The position numbers and the translations under genes are program-made. The notes beneath the pieces were generated by a model, which searched no databases, had not been told where the DNA came from, and saw only the letters and a program-made list of their open reading frames with translations. This document shows positions 21,012 to 31,257 of a stretch of DNA of 64,000 bases, one piece after another (position 1 is the first letter of the stretch; each line of letters opens with the position of its first letter). The stretch is from Rheum nobile (lineage: Eukaryota; Streptophyta; Magnoliopsida; Caryophyllales; Polygonaceae). The DNA is taken from assembly GCA_027886185.1 (NCBI GenBank), contig WOAB01000837.1, forward strand, positions 434,001 to 498,000, given 5' to 3'.

Positions 21012-22382
21012 CTAAGGATAGCCCGGCGGAGGTGGGTGCCTCCCAAAGTATTGCTTTGTGATGTAAACCTCTGCGGCGTCCAGCTGCTCCCGGATGTCAC
21101 GTGTAATCTCAGCTTGACGAGCCTGCAACCGAGCCAAAGTTGCCTCGTTCGCAGCCTCCTGACGTAGCTCAAATGCAGCAAAACGGACGAACATCTCGTC
21201 CTAGGAGAACTCAGGAGGTGGTGCAGACGTGGAAGCCATGTCGGGGATGGGTGGATCAACATCCATGATCATGGGTGTATCCACCATAGGCTCAGGCTGG
21301 TGCTCAGCGCCCTCGGCGTCCTCAGCTTGTGGTGCCATCTCCTCATTAGCTGGTGTCTCCAATACCCCGTCCGCAGGAATGATGTCAACCACAGCAGCCT
21401 GTGGTTCCATTTCAATAACCACAGGATCAATCACAACATCATCAGTCAGTGGCTCTAACTCCTCCTCCACAGGAGCAATCTCAACATCGGAAGGAATGTA
21501 CCAACCCGTGAAATCCTCCGGATACGCCAAGGGACGAGGAAGATGCACAAGATGGCCACCATGAGAACACCACATATACTCCCCCTGAGATCCGCTCAAC
21601 ATACCGCGACGCCGCATATACTGGATGTTATAACGAATGGGCATAAGCGGGTCCGGAATGGTATCCAAAGAAATCCTGGCTGCCGCAATCAAAGTAATCA
21701 AACCTCCCTGCACAATATCTCGCCCGGCGTCCTCACGAACCAGCAGCAGCTCATGTAACCAAATAGCGAACCATCCGGGTGTCACCTCGTCTAGTGGATC
21801 GATTATCGCGGAGAAAAGACCCAGACGCTTTATGGATGCTCTACTCTCCTCCATACCACAGAATGTCCGAATCAGCACTGTGTAAATCAAGCGGAGGCAG
21901 GGATGCACGATTTTATCACTAGTCTCCCGGCCCTTCTGAAATTCAGCCATCCCCGTGGCGCTCATCCAAAACTCCTTCATGGTCTCTTTGGCGGGACCAT
22001 GCCTCCATCCAATTTTGCCCGGCCTAGATATACCCAGCAATTCTCGTAGCGCAGTAACAGGAAAACCATAACTCCGACCCTCGTACTTGAAGGAAATACC
22101 CATAAGAATACTCTCCTCTCGGCCGTTCACAACACGACGTCTATGGCTCTTGGTCACGGTTGCAAGAAACTGGTAACAAAGGTCGGGGTAGGTGGGGGCA
22201 GATTTGTCTAGGAAGCCCCCCAAGCCTAGTTTCTCCACACAGTGTTGGGTCAATTCTAGCAGACCCAATTCAGCCAAGGTATCCTTATCAAAGAAGCGGG
22301 TTGGCAGCACATTCCTAGTCGACACCGCATCATATAAATTCGACTCCTCCTCAGACATGCCAACCTTCCTATCTCTCTCCAT
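21012..22382 (-). pseudogene. K ORF3 (Athila-type / putative plant transposon protein), one amber codon
   Basis: Starts MERDRKVGMSEEESNLYD; open for 393 codons to TAG at 21201, then continues in the same frame for about 62 codons to a stop at 21012. The extension ends PPPPGYP, like the YWPPPQ end of J's homologue, so the TAG (probably from CAG) is a recent mutation. The N-terminal two-thirds (residues ~20-290) is a globular region shared with J: LVREDAGRDIVQGGLITLIA corresponds to LREKTGGKISMGGMVTLIA. The rest is acidic and Pro-rich, then a helical EL.QEAANEATLARLQARQAE stretch likely to be a coiled coil. It lies where Athila elements carry an env-like gene, but I see no signal peptide or membrane segment. 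Function unknown. Confidence 0.75.
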
Positions 22383-23290
22383 GGTGCGAGAAAGAAAGAA
22401 CTAGAAGAGAAAGGCACGGAGAAGGGCACTTACAACCGGCCAAAGGCAGACTGCGAAGGCACCGCTGGGCGGTGATGATATCTGAGCACAGGTGCAGGGT
22501 CGCGGCGGAATGGACGCGAGGCGGCGAGATGGCGACGCGAAGTGGTCACTGTGCTATTCCCCTCCAAACGCCTCCAAAACACCGGCAAAAGCACCCAATT
22601 TGCACCGAGCACCCCAACACTCCAAGGAGCACCCTTCTTTAACTACGAACCACTACAGGGGACCGGAAATCAGCACAAAGGGGGAGGTATGGGTAGAGGA
22701 AGATAGAGTTGGGTTTAGAGCATCCGAGATCAGAGCTAGGGCAGGGGTGAAAATGGCGGATTGGGTGAAAGCGAGGCGATGGAGAATTTTGGGGGTTAGG
22801 GCACGACAAAGAGAGAGAAACGGGGAAGAAGAAGGGATAAAGGGGGGATTAGGGTTTGGCGGGAGAAGTAATGAGGGGTTAAATGGGGAAAGTGGGACCG
22901 AGCCGCGGTTTTAAACTGACACCGTCAAATCCTTCGTATCCAACTCAAGGCATAAAAATATTACTCACCCGTTTAAGGTTTTTTCGGGGCCCTTTATGCC
23001 TTGCAATTTTATTTTATTTTTTAGAGTTGAGAAATTATACCAGAGGTCCACCGCGGGGCGGTGGAATCCACCGCGATGCGGTAAATTGGCGACGCGGGGC
23101 GGTGGGATACGCTGGGTACCAAGTCTCATCTCGGATTTACTTTCGTACCTGAAATGTGAGTAACAGGCGAACGAAACAAAGCAAAATAAACTACGAAATT
23201 AATCTAAGAAAAAGAAAGGAAAAGAACTAACCCGGGTTGCCTCCCGGAGAACGCCTTGGTTTACGTCGTTGGCTCGACGTGGGTTGTGGC
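22383..23290 (-). other. K spacer between pol and ORF3
   Basis: About 900 bp without a convincing gene. GC-rich palindrome clusters lie at 22460-22545 and 23048-23105. The plus-strand open frames here (22492-22914, 22883-23152) have no family resemblance. This would be the place for an intron or internal promoter that lets ORF3 be expressed; I see no decisive signal. Confidence 0.5.
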
Positions 23291-23569
23291 TCATCCTACT
23301 TCAGCATCAGGGTTCTCGAGTAGTGCCTCATCCTGGATTGGATCGAACCCCTCGTAGTAAGGCTTGCATCTGTGGCCGTTCACCTTGAAAGTGGTGCCGG
23401 TCTTGGGGTTGATCAGCTCTACGGCCCCATGGGGGTACACCTCAGCGATTTCATACGGGCCTGACCACTTTGATTTCAGCTTTCCAGCAAAGAGCTTAAG
23501 CCGGGATTGGAATAGAATAACTTTATCTCCTGGCTTGAAGTCTTTCCGCAGAATGTGTTTGTTGTGCCA
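23291..23569 (-). pseudogene. C-terminal end of K pol beyond an amber stop
   Basis: After TAG at 23570 the same frame stays open for about 92 codons to TGA at 23291: WHNKHILRKDFKPGDKVILF, then KLKSKWSGPYEI and a GHRCKPYYEGFD tail. This is the usual end of the Athila integrase, so the single TAG removes the C-terminal DNA-binding-like part. Confidence 0.8.
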
Positions 23570-26500
23570 CTACTTGGTCTTTGCCTTGTAGATGACTGAT
23601 TTTTCATAAGCGTCAAGGCGTAATTCCTCAAGTTCTTGCATTTGTAGCTTACGGAATTCACCTGCTTCATCCAGTTGCAGGTTGCACTTCTTTATTGCCC
23701 ACCACGCCTTGTGTTCAAGTTCGACGGGTAGGTGACAAGCTTTTCCATATACTAGCCGAAACAGGGACATCCCTATCGGCGTCTTGAAGGCTGTACGGTA
23801 TGCCCACAGCGCATCATTGAGCTTGGCGCTCCAGTCTCTCCGGTGAGCTGCTACTGTCTTCTCCAGTATGGTCTTGATCACTCTGTTGGAGTTCTCAGCT
23901 TGCCCATTAGTCTGAGGGTGGTAGGCCGTGGAGATTCTCTGAGTGACATGATATTTCTTCAGCAGGGCAGTCACCGTCTTGTTGCAAAAATGGGTTCCCC
24001 TGTCGCTGATTAAAGCTTTGGGTACTCCAAATCTTGAGAAAATGTTCTCCTTGATGAAACTTGCCACAACTTTGGAATCATCAGTCCTGGTGGCCTTTGC
24101 TTCCACCCACTTGGAAACGTAGTCCACTGCCAGTAATATATATAGATTCCCATGAGAGTTAGGAAAGGGTCCCATAAAATCCATGCCCCAGACGTCAAAG
24201 ACTTTGCAGAAAATCAGTGATGACTGTGGCATTTCGTTCCTTCTGGTGATGTTGCCGACCCGTTGGCATCGGTTGCAGGCTTTACAGAAGACATGAGCAT
24301 CCCTAAAGAGGCGTGGCCAATAAAATCTTGCTTCTAATACTTTCCTAGCAGTCCTGTTTGCTCCAAAATGACCTCCACATGCCTCAGAATGGCAGAAGTT
24401 AAGGACATATTGTACCTCGTTGTCTGGGAGACATCGGCGCACAACCTGATCGACGCAATGCTTCCACAGATAGGGATCATCCCAGACATAGTGGCGAGCT
24501 TCTCTCCGTATCTTTACTTTTTGGGCTCTAGTGTAGTCCGGGGGAAATTCTTCTCGAACCAGATAATTGACTATGTCTGCATACCATGGTCTGTAAGATT
24601 GGATTCCGAAGAGATCCATAGCTATCTGAAGAGGGACGTCAGCAAGATTGCCAGGGCAAAGTGTGATCCCAGAAATAAGACCGCGGGGCGGTGATGTGCT
24701 TTGGGGTCGCGGTGAGCTTTCCTTGCTCTCAAGTAATCTAATCGCCGCGTCGCGGTTGTCATCACTGCGGGGCGATAGTTTCTCCAACTGCATACTGTAT
24801 ACAGCTCGCCGGGTCGCGGTGGTGGGAACCACGGGGCGATGCGTGTCCTCTGAACTGCCTTCGAGTATGAACAGTGTATCATCTGGGAAGGTGCCGTGTA
24901 TGGGGCTCTGTTCTCCAGGTTTATCTTCCTCATGGACAAGTCTGCTTAGGTGATCCGCTACGAGATTCTCTGCTCCCTTCTTGTCACGGATTTCCACATC
25001 AAATTCAGTAAGGAGGAGAACCCATCGGATTAATCTTGGCTTTGCTTCTTTCTTCGTCATTAGGTAACGAAGAGCAGCGTGATCTGTGTAGATAATCACC
25101 TTGACTCCCAAGAGGTATTGCCTAAACTTTTCCAAGGCAAAAACGACAGCCAACATCTCTTTCTCAGTGGTGGAGTAGTTCCTCTGGGCTCCATTCAGAG
25201 TCATGGATGCGTAATGAAACACGTGGGATGCCCGTCCCACTTTCTGTCCTAGAACTGCTCCGACTGCATAGTCGCTGGCGTCACACATGATCTCAAATGG
25301 GCGAGACCAGTCAGGTGCCTGAATAATGGGTGCGCTTGTCAGGCGTTCTCTCAGGCATTCAAACGCTTTCTTGCACTCATCTGTGAATACGCAGGTCACT
25401 TCCTTCTTCAAAAGCTCGCAGAGGGGTGAAGATATCTTCGAGAAGTCCTTAATAAATCTGCGATAGAACCCTACATGACCTAAAAAGGAACGCACTTCAC
25501 GCACATTAGTAGGATAAGGCAAAGACTGAATTACATCAATCTTTGCCTTATCGACCTCAATACCCCTAGCAGAAACAATATGACCCAAGACTATTCCTTG
25601 TTCCACCATAAAATGACATTTTTCAAAATTTAAAACCAAATTGGTGTCAACACATCTTTTAAGCACAAGTGCCAAATGGTCTAAACATGAATCAAAGCTA
25701 GTGCCATGCACCGTGAAATCATCCATAAATACCTCAATGAATTTCTCAACATAGTCAGAGAAGATACTAACCATACATCGTTGAAATGTATCGGGTGCGT
25801 TACACAATCCGAATGGCATTCTGCGGTATGCAAAAGTGCCAAAGGGACATGTAAAAGTGGTTTTCTCTTGGTCCTCTGGTGCAATGGCCACTTGGAAATA
25901 TCCTGAATATCCGTCCAGGAAGCAATAGTAGGGTCGCCCAGCAAGGCGTTCTAGCATTTGATCAATGAAGGGCAGGGGAAAATGATCCTTCCGAGTTACC
26001 GCATTCAGCTTACGGTAATCAATGCATACCCTCCATCCTGTGGTAGTCCTGGTGGGGATTAGTTCTCCATCTTGATTCTCCACTATAGTAATCCCTCCTT
26101 TCTTAGGGACAACCTGGGTTGGACTTACCCATTGGCTATCCGAAATAGGGAAGATCATATCAGTTTTGAGGAGTTTGAGCACTTCTTTCTTCACCACTTC
26201 CATCATTGGAGGATTTAGCCGTCTCTGTGGCTGCCTAGACGGTTTAGCTCCGTCCTCAAGTAAAATCCGGTGCATACAAGTCGAGGGACTTATCCCTTTT
26301 ATGTTTGCAATGGTCCATCCAATAGCGGTTTTGTGCTCCCTGAGCACATCCAAAAGCTTCATCTCTTGATCTGCAGAGAGCTTGCTGGACACAACGACTG
26401 GCAAAGTGTCTTTGGCTCCAAGAAAGGCATACTTGAGATGGTCCGGCAGCGGCTTCAATTCGATCTCTGGGGCCTGTTCAATAGAAGGAACGAGTCTTTC

Positions 26501-28672
26501 ACTCGGGTTTAGTAAGATGGGGCCAGGGCCCAAAGGATCCGTAGAGTACTTACCATAAGTGTCTAGATGAGCGATGGATTCATGCATGTTAGAGGGTAAA
26601 GAATATTCCTCATAGGAGGAATCCAAATTATTTTCAACAATAGACATCAACTCGTCAGAACCAGAAATATCAAAGACCTCCTGCACAATGGAATTGATCA
26701 CATCAATGGAACACAAAGAATGGTCTTCTTTGGGGTATTTCATTGCTTCATAGATATTATATTCTACCCTCTCCCCATCGAATTCCATGGAAAGTGTCCC
26801 ACTTTGCAAATCAAGTTTAGTCTTAGCAGTTTTCAAAAATGGCCTACCTAACAGTATAGGAGTTGTCTTTGCATCTATTTTCATATCTAAGACATAAAAA
26901 TCTGCAGGGAATATCAACTTATCGACCATAACAAGGACATCCTCTATGACTCCCCTAGGATAGACACTAGACCGGTCAGCCAATTGAATTACAATACCTG
27001 TTTCCTGCAGAGGTCCAAGTCCGAGGGATTCATAGAGAGAATAGGGCAGCACATTGATGGAGGCGCCTAGATCAAGCATAGCTTTCTCAAACCTGGTGTT
27101 CCCGATGGTGCAAGGAATGCTCCACATGCTTGGATCTCCGCATTTCTTTGGCAAGCGCTGGAATACAGCAGAGACGCGTTTGCTGACCTTGACTTTCTCC
27201 TTTCCTTTCAGCTTCTGATTCCTCTTTACTGTGCATAGCTCCTTCATGAATTTAGCGTACTTTGGTACACTCTTGACAAGATTGAGGAGTGGGATATTCA
27301 CCTCACACTTACTGAAAGTATCAAAGAGATCCTTGTCATCAATAACTCTCCTTTCCTTGAGTGCTTCTGGAAAGGGTGCAGGTGGTTTCTCAGATCCAAG
27401 AGGAGGAAAGTTGGGCCATACATAGGTATCCACCTCCTCGTCAGGAAGATCTACGAGTTCTGGGCTTTCACCGTGGGGCGGTGAGTTCAACGCGGGGCGG
27501 TGAGGGTCGCCGCGAGGCGGTGATAATGGTGTAGGAACACTGGGAGCTACCACCTCGTTGCGGTGAGAACTGTCGCGGGGCGGTGATACTGTCTCTTCAG
27601 CAATCTCAATCTCAGCTCTGTCGTCCTGATCAGCAATAGGGGCAACATGTAGTTCCTTGCCACTTCGTAGGGTTACTGCGTTTGCAGCATCTTGCCTTCT
27701 CTCTTTTCGTAGCTCAACGACCACATCCTTGAAGTCGGTCATGAACTCTGCTATCCGCTGGAAAGTAGTCTCAGTTTTCTCCACATGTGTTGCAAAGTGT
27801 TGGGTTAGGGTATGGAGAATCGCTGCGGTCGAAGAGGGGCTGTGAGCAGTTGGTGGATCATCAATGCAAAGCTGTCGTGTTTCAATGGGCTCGTAGCTCT
27901 CAACAGCACAGACTTCAGCAGTGGTGGTATATGTGGTTTGCCTTCCCATCCCCACAATTACTTCCCTCAAAGAAGCAATCTCTTGTGATATATGCGAGTC
28001 ATGGGAGCTGATGGCACCAACTAGCATGGTTCTCGGGGGTTCAGAATATTCCCTTGTACCTTCAGCCATCTCTTTAAGCGTGGCCATGGCGACATCCGGA
28101 GTCAGATTGAGGATGCTACCACCACAAGAGGCATCAATCATTCTTCGTTCAATGTCATTCAGCCCGTTGTAAACATAAAGCACCAGAGACTTCGTATCAA
28201 AACTGTGGAATGGGCAACTCGTGTAGAGTCGATCAAACCGCTGACAATAGTCATAGAGTACCTCATCTTCGCCTTGTTCGATGCCTGTGATCTCCCTTTT
28301 CAAAGCGTTTGCCATCTGAGCGGGAAAATAACGGGCAAGGAAAACCTTGTGCATCTTAGTCCAGGAGTCTACACTCCCTCCAGGTAGATGATAGTACCAA
28401 TCTTCAGCCTCATCCTTTAGAGTGAACCCAAAGGCTCTCATTTTGATATGGTCCTCAGTGACATCGGTGGGCTTAATGCTCATCAGAATGGTGTGGAACT
28501 TGTTCAGATGGAGAATGGGATCCTCTCCACTTCTTCCATAATATTTTGGTAGCAACCGAATTGCTCCTGGTTTAAGCTCAAACTTGACCCCGTCAGCCAG
28601 GGGTGGAATAGTCATAGCCAAGGGCTGCTGTACCGTATTCTGTTCAGTCCATTGGCGGAGTGTTTGCGCCAT
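23570..28672 (-). CDS. K gag-pol polyprotein (gag, protease, RT, RNase H, integrase), about 1700 aa
   Basis: The start is taken as the ATG at 28672 (MAQTLRQW); the frame is open slightly further upstream. Residues ~35-210 are gag (EDWYYHLPGGSVDSWTKMHK). A charged, Pro-rich linker with GC-palindrome-derived SPPRG/HRPA motifs follows (27468-27590). The protease reads DLGASINVLPYS, the form I recall as normal for Athila. RT is intact: FLDGYSGYFQVAI, MPFGLCNAP and the catalytic FMDDFTVHG. RNase H: CDASDYAVGAVLG, TDHAALRYL, VADHLSRL. A second palindrome-containing linker (24678-24840) precedes integrase, which has the H-H-C-C finger (CKACNRC) and DDE residues (GMDFMGPF, ISDRGTHF, QAENSNR). The protein should reverse transcribe and integrate; only the integrase tail is lost to a TAG. 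Confidence 0.92.
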   Translation of the reverse strand: MAQTLRQWTEQNTVQQPLAMTIPPLADGVKFELKPGAIRLLPKYYGRSGEDPILHLNKFHTILMSIKPTDVTEDHIKMRAFGFTLKDEAEDWYYHLPGGSVDSWTKMHKVFLARYFPAQMANALKREITGIEQGEDEVLYDYCQRFDRLYTSCPFHSFDTKSLVLYVYNGLNDIERRMIDASCGGSILNLTPDVAMATLKEMAEGTREYSEPPRTMLVGAISSHDSHISQEIASLREVIVGMGRQTTYTTTAEVCAVESYEPIETRQLCIDDPPTAHSPSSTAAILHTLTQHFATHVEKTETTFQRIAEFMTDFKDVVVELRKERRQDAANAVTLRSGKELHVAPIADQDDRAEIEIAEETVSPPRDSSHRNEVVAPSVPTPLSPPRGDPHRPALNSPPHGESPELVDLPDEEVDTYVWPNFPPLGSEKPPAPFPEALKERRVIDDKDLFDTFSKCEVNIPLLNLVKSVPKYAKFMKELCTVKRNQKLKGKEKVKVSKRVSAVFQRLPKKCGDPSMWSIPCTIGNTRFEKAMLDLGASINVLPYSLYESLGLGPLQETGIVIQLADRSSVYPRGVIEDVLVMVDKLIFPADFYVLDMKIDAKTTPILLGRPFLKTAKTKLDLQSGTLSMEFDGERVEYNIYEAMKYPKEDHSLCSIDVINSIVQEVFDISGSDELMSIVENNLDSSYEEYSLPSNMHESIAHLDTYGKYSTDPLGPGPILLNPSERLVPSIEQAPEIELKPLPDHLKYAFLGAKDTLPVVVSSKLSADQEMKLLDVLREHKTAIGWTIANIKGISPSTCMHRILLEDGAKPSRQPQRRLNPPMMEVVKKEVLKLLKTDMIFPISDSQWVSPTQVVPKKGGITIVENQDGELIPTRTTTGWRVCIDYRKLNAVTRKDHFPLPFIDQMLERLAGRPYYCFLDGYSGYFQVAIAPEDQEKTTFTCPFGTFAYRRMPFGLCNAPDTFQRCMVSIFSDYVEKFIEVFMDDFTVHGTSFDSCLDHLALVLKRCVDTNLVLNFEKCHFMVEQGIVLGHIVSARGIEVDKAKIDVIQSLPYPTNVREVRSFLGHVGFYRRFIKDFSKISSPLCELLKKEVTCVFTDECKKAFECLRERLTSAPIIQAPDWSRPFEIMCDASDYAVGAVLGQKVGRASHVFHYASMTLNGAQRNYSTTEKEMLAVVFALEKFRQYLLGVKVIIYTDHAALRYLMTKKEAKPRLIRWVLLLTEFDVEIRDKKGAENLVADHLSRLVHEEDKPGEQSPIHGTFPDDTLFILEGSSEDTHRPVVPTTATRRAVYSMQLEKLSPRSDDNRDAAIRLLESKESSPRPQSTSPPRGLISGITLCPGNLADVPLQIAMDLFGIQSYRPWYADIVNYLVREEFPPDYTRAQKVKIRREARHYVWDDPYLWKHCVDQVVRRCLPDNEVQYVLNFCHSEACGGHFGANRTARKVLEARFYWPRLFRDAHVFCKACNRCQRVGNITRRNEMPQSSLIFCKVFDVWGMDFMGPFPNSHGNLYILLAVDYVSKWVEAKATRTDDSKVVASFIKENIFSRFGVPKALISDRGTHFCNKTVTALLKKYHVTQRISTAYHPQTNGQAENSNRVIKTILEKTVAAHRRDWSAKLNDALWAYRTAFKTPIGMSLFRLVYGKACHLPVELEHKAWWAIKKCNLQLDEAGEFRKLQMQELEELRLDAYEKSVIYKAKTK
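24678..24840. repeat. GC-rich palindrome cluster inside K pol (RNase H-integrase linker)
   Basis: Units such as ACCGCGGGGCGGTGA, GCCGCGTCGCGG and GCCGGGTCGCGGTGG, spaced by 30-60 bp, all within the open reading frame and in a variable linker. Confidence 0.75.
27468..27590. repeat. GC-rich palindrome cluster inside K gag-protease linker
   Basis: At least five units of the type CACCG(C/T)GGGGCGGTGA, in frame, translating to repeated SPPRG/HRPA-like tracts on the minus strand. Confidence 0.75.
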
Positions 28673-28787
28673 TCGTACCTGTCTCTGTAAGAACTTCAAC
28701 AAGTAGCGAATCAGTAGTAAAAGTGTGGATCGTAAGATAGATCCACACGGCAGTCAATCACAAATAATCACAAACAGAAAATTTGAC

Positions 28788-28806
28788 TCCCCGGCAACGG
28801 CGCCAA
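28788..28806 (-). other. Primer binding site of K (tRNA-Asp type)
   Basis: On the minus strand TTGGCGCCGTTGCCGGGGA starts 3 bp after the LTR end. From memory this is the tRNA-Asp-type PBS used by Athila-lineage elements. Confidence 0.75.
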
Positions 28807-28809
28807 ATT

Positions 28810-30135
28810 TGACGAGGCCGGAAACCGGTGTCGTTTTCCTGTCAAAATAATCTCAATTCACCTACTAAAGAGTATGCAAGTAAGTCAAGGTCGATCCCAC
28901 AGGGAGTCGGTTATCTGTACGCAATTATGTATGATCAACAAGTAACGGGGGGTTTTGTCTAGAATAATCGTAACGTAAACAAACATGCAATTAATGACAA
29001 GAGATGAAATATGATGAGAGAAAGTATTCCACCAGACAAATATCCACACCACAATGCAATCGGTTGATCACTGAAAACTATCTTTCCAAGTTCTTTTACT
29101 ATCTTATCATTGTTCCCACCCTGATCGTGAATACTATCGATTCTCACAGTTGTCGATAGACTTATTACTATGCCAATGATAAAGCACAACTGATTCTCAC
29201 AGTTGTCAGCGTACTTTAACACCAACACAACAATAGCAATACACACAAGGATATAGGACACATGCAAGTAGAAAGACGTACAAGTACTCACTCCCCTACT
29301 TAACATGCAATTGACTCTCACACACAAATATACGCTCGAAACCCCTATACACACAAACGTGTTTGCCACTAGATATGCACTCGGAACCCCTATATGCAAT
29401 CCTAGCAATATGATAAATGCCGACAGACCTAGTTAGCAACTCTAGGTAAACCAACATAAATCAATAATCAATTCAATCGAGAGAATCAATCCAACTTAAT
29501 AAGATATAGAACAAGGAAATAGAAATCTCACAACCAATTCATTGTAGTGCTTCAATCGTCTAGCGAAACAAGAATGTTTAGCTATCCATTACTTGAAAAA
29601 CCTAGAAATTATATTAAGGAAGAAGAACGTAACTATCTGCGCTCTTCAAAACTAACGAAAAGACCTTATATAGGTTTCTCGAAGTTGACCTAATAACCGA
29701 AATAAGGAAATAATATAAAACTAAAACATAAAGTATAAAATATCAAAATAGGAAATAACAGCACACGTCAGCCACGCGGTCTTCATTCCACCGCGAAGCG
29801 GTAATGCTCCACCGCAATGCGGTGGCTTCTTCTGGCGCGAGGCGCTTCTCCTAAGGATCTTCACCGCGGGGCGGTGACAGTGCCGCGGGGCGATGCGGGC
29901 AACTTCTTCATCCTTCATCTGCTCCAACGTACTACCAAGCGAGGTAGTTTTCTCCCTTAGCTCTGAGCAGATCTTCTTCAACATCTCCAACTTCCTTCAT
30001 TAGGCTACAAAACCTCCAAGTCTGTACAACTCCAACTCTTCTCCTAAGTAACAGACTTAGCCTAATTCTCCACTTAAACTCCATCTAATATGTGTCAAAA
30101 GTCACTAGTTAAGGTGCACTAAATTGCACCTATCA
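28810..30135 (-). repeat. 5' LTR of K
   Basis: 1326 bp; see the 3' LTR. Palindrome units lie at 29788-29890. A TATA motif lies at 29664-29672. Confidence 0.92.
29664..29672 (-). promoter_or_regulatory. TATA box of the K 5' LTR
   Basis: TATATAAGG on the minus strand, followed downstream by a transcribed leader with the palindromic units upstream of it. It would drive the K transcript. Confidence 0.5.
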
Positions 30136-30140
30136 TTCAA

Positions 30141-31257
30141 CCTGCTGGGGCGGCAGAGGATGATGTCCTACCAAGGTCTGCGGGACCTGTTTGGCGTTAC
30201 TGAGGCTCCCGCCAAGGATTGGGAGGTCGCAGGCTCCTTGCTAGAGCTCTTCTGGCAGGATGCGACCCGGGAGGTACTCAACCCCAGCGCCGGCGAGTAT
30301 AACTACAAGCTGACGCACCCATGTCTGAGGCTGGCGCACAAGGTGCTCGCCATGTCCTTCCTGGGACAGGGGGAGGTGAACAAGGTTCTGATGCTGGACC
30401 TTACAGTGCTCTGGTGTTTGACACCGGAGAGCCACAACACCCCCGACTGGGTCGATTTGTTCCTCTCCAGCTGTCTCGGGCTGAGGGAGAAGACGGGCGG
30501 CAAGATCTCCATGGGGGGCATGGTGACGCTTATCGCTCAGCAGTACGAGAACATCGCGGACCATTGGGATTTCCCCGCCGACATCTACACCTACAACATC
30601 ACACTGCTGCGGAGATCCCATCTGCTGGAGGTCCGTGGTGGAGAGTACACATGGCTCTCCAAGAAGGAAAGGACCCACCGAATGAGGCTGCCTCGTCCGA
30701 TGCCTTATGGGCCCCGGGCGAGGGATTTTTACCTCTATGCCGATGGAGAGCAGGGGTCGTCGTCCGAAGACGAAGGGGACGACGACGACAATGAGGAGGA
30801 TGAGGAAGCGACTGCAGCGGTGGACATGGAGAGCGATGTGCCATCCCCGCTGCATTCCAGGGGCCCACCTGTTTACCCTGACTATACCTACCAGGCATCT
30901 GGGTCTGGTAGTGGATCTGGAGGGGCGCCCTGGGACCAGCTCCTGGACAGAATGGCCAACCTGCAGCTGAGGCAGGCCGAGCATATACGAAGGAGTGCCG
31001 AGTGGGAAAGCGGCATCTCCCAGAGGCTAGAGGAGCATGAGAGGAGAAGCGTTCAGTGGGAACGCCAAGTCTCCACCCGCCTGGATGAGCAGGAGCGGCG
31101 GAGCGCTGAGTGGCAGTGCAACATGGAGGTCAACCTTGCATACCACGCCAACCGCCTGGATAGTCACCTCACCACTGTTGAGGACCGGGTGGTTCAGATG
31201 CAGAGGAGAGCTGAGGCTTTCTTCAACGCTTATGGGTATTGGCCTCCACCCCAGTGA
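30141..31257 (+). pseudogene. J third ORF, 3' half (split by K)
   Basis: The frame resumes right after K's target duplication, in phase with 18741-18997, so K alone broke the gene. Residues after the junction (GLRDLFGVTEAPAKDWEVAG, HPCLRLAHKVLAMSF, SMGGMVTLIAQQ) match K's ORF3 in order. After an acidic block (EDEGDDDDNEEDEEAT, near 30765) comes a Gly/Ser linker and a coiled coil with three EER/EHERRS.QWE repeats (about 31000-31110), ending in YWPPPQ. No transmembrane segment is visible. Without K the gene would be about 457 codons long. Its cellular role is not known to me. Confidence 0.78.

Larger units (their letters stand above)
18998..30135 (-). mobile_element. Nearly intact Athila-like Ty3/gypsy retrotransposon K
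   Basis: 11.1 kb, bounded by TGATAGGTGC..CCTCGTCA LTRs (read on the minus strand) and a perfect 5-bp target duplication TTCAA (18993-18997, 30136-30140). Order on the minus strand: 5' LTR (28810-30135), tRNA-Asp-type PBS, gag-pol, a ~0.9-kb spacer, ORF3, two PPT-like blocks, 3' LTR (18998-20324). By eye the LTRs differ by one base (TATAGCAAG versus TATGCAAG), so insertion was very recent. Protease, RT and DDE motifs are intact. Two amber codons (23570, 21201) are the only breaks seen. Confidence 0.92.

Noticed and set aside
18998..30135. Env-like membrane protein for K ORF3
   Set aside because: No signal peptide or transmembrane segment is visible in the translation, so an envelope role is not supported.
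30241..30984. 247-codon minus-strand ORF over J's third ORF
   Set aside because: Antisense shadow of a GC-rich coding region; the plus frame matches K's ORF3.
30136..31257. J third ORF read as a host gene with an intron
   Set aside because: The 11-kb interruption has LTRs, a target duplication and gag-pol, and the gene matches K's own ORF3, so it belongs to a retrotransposon.
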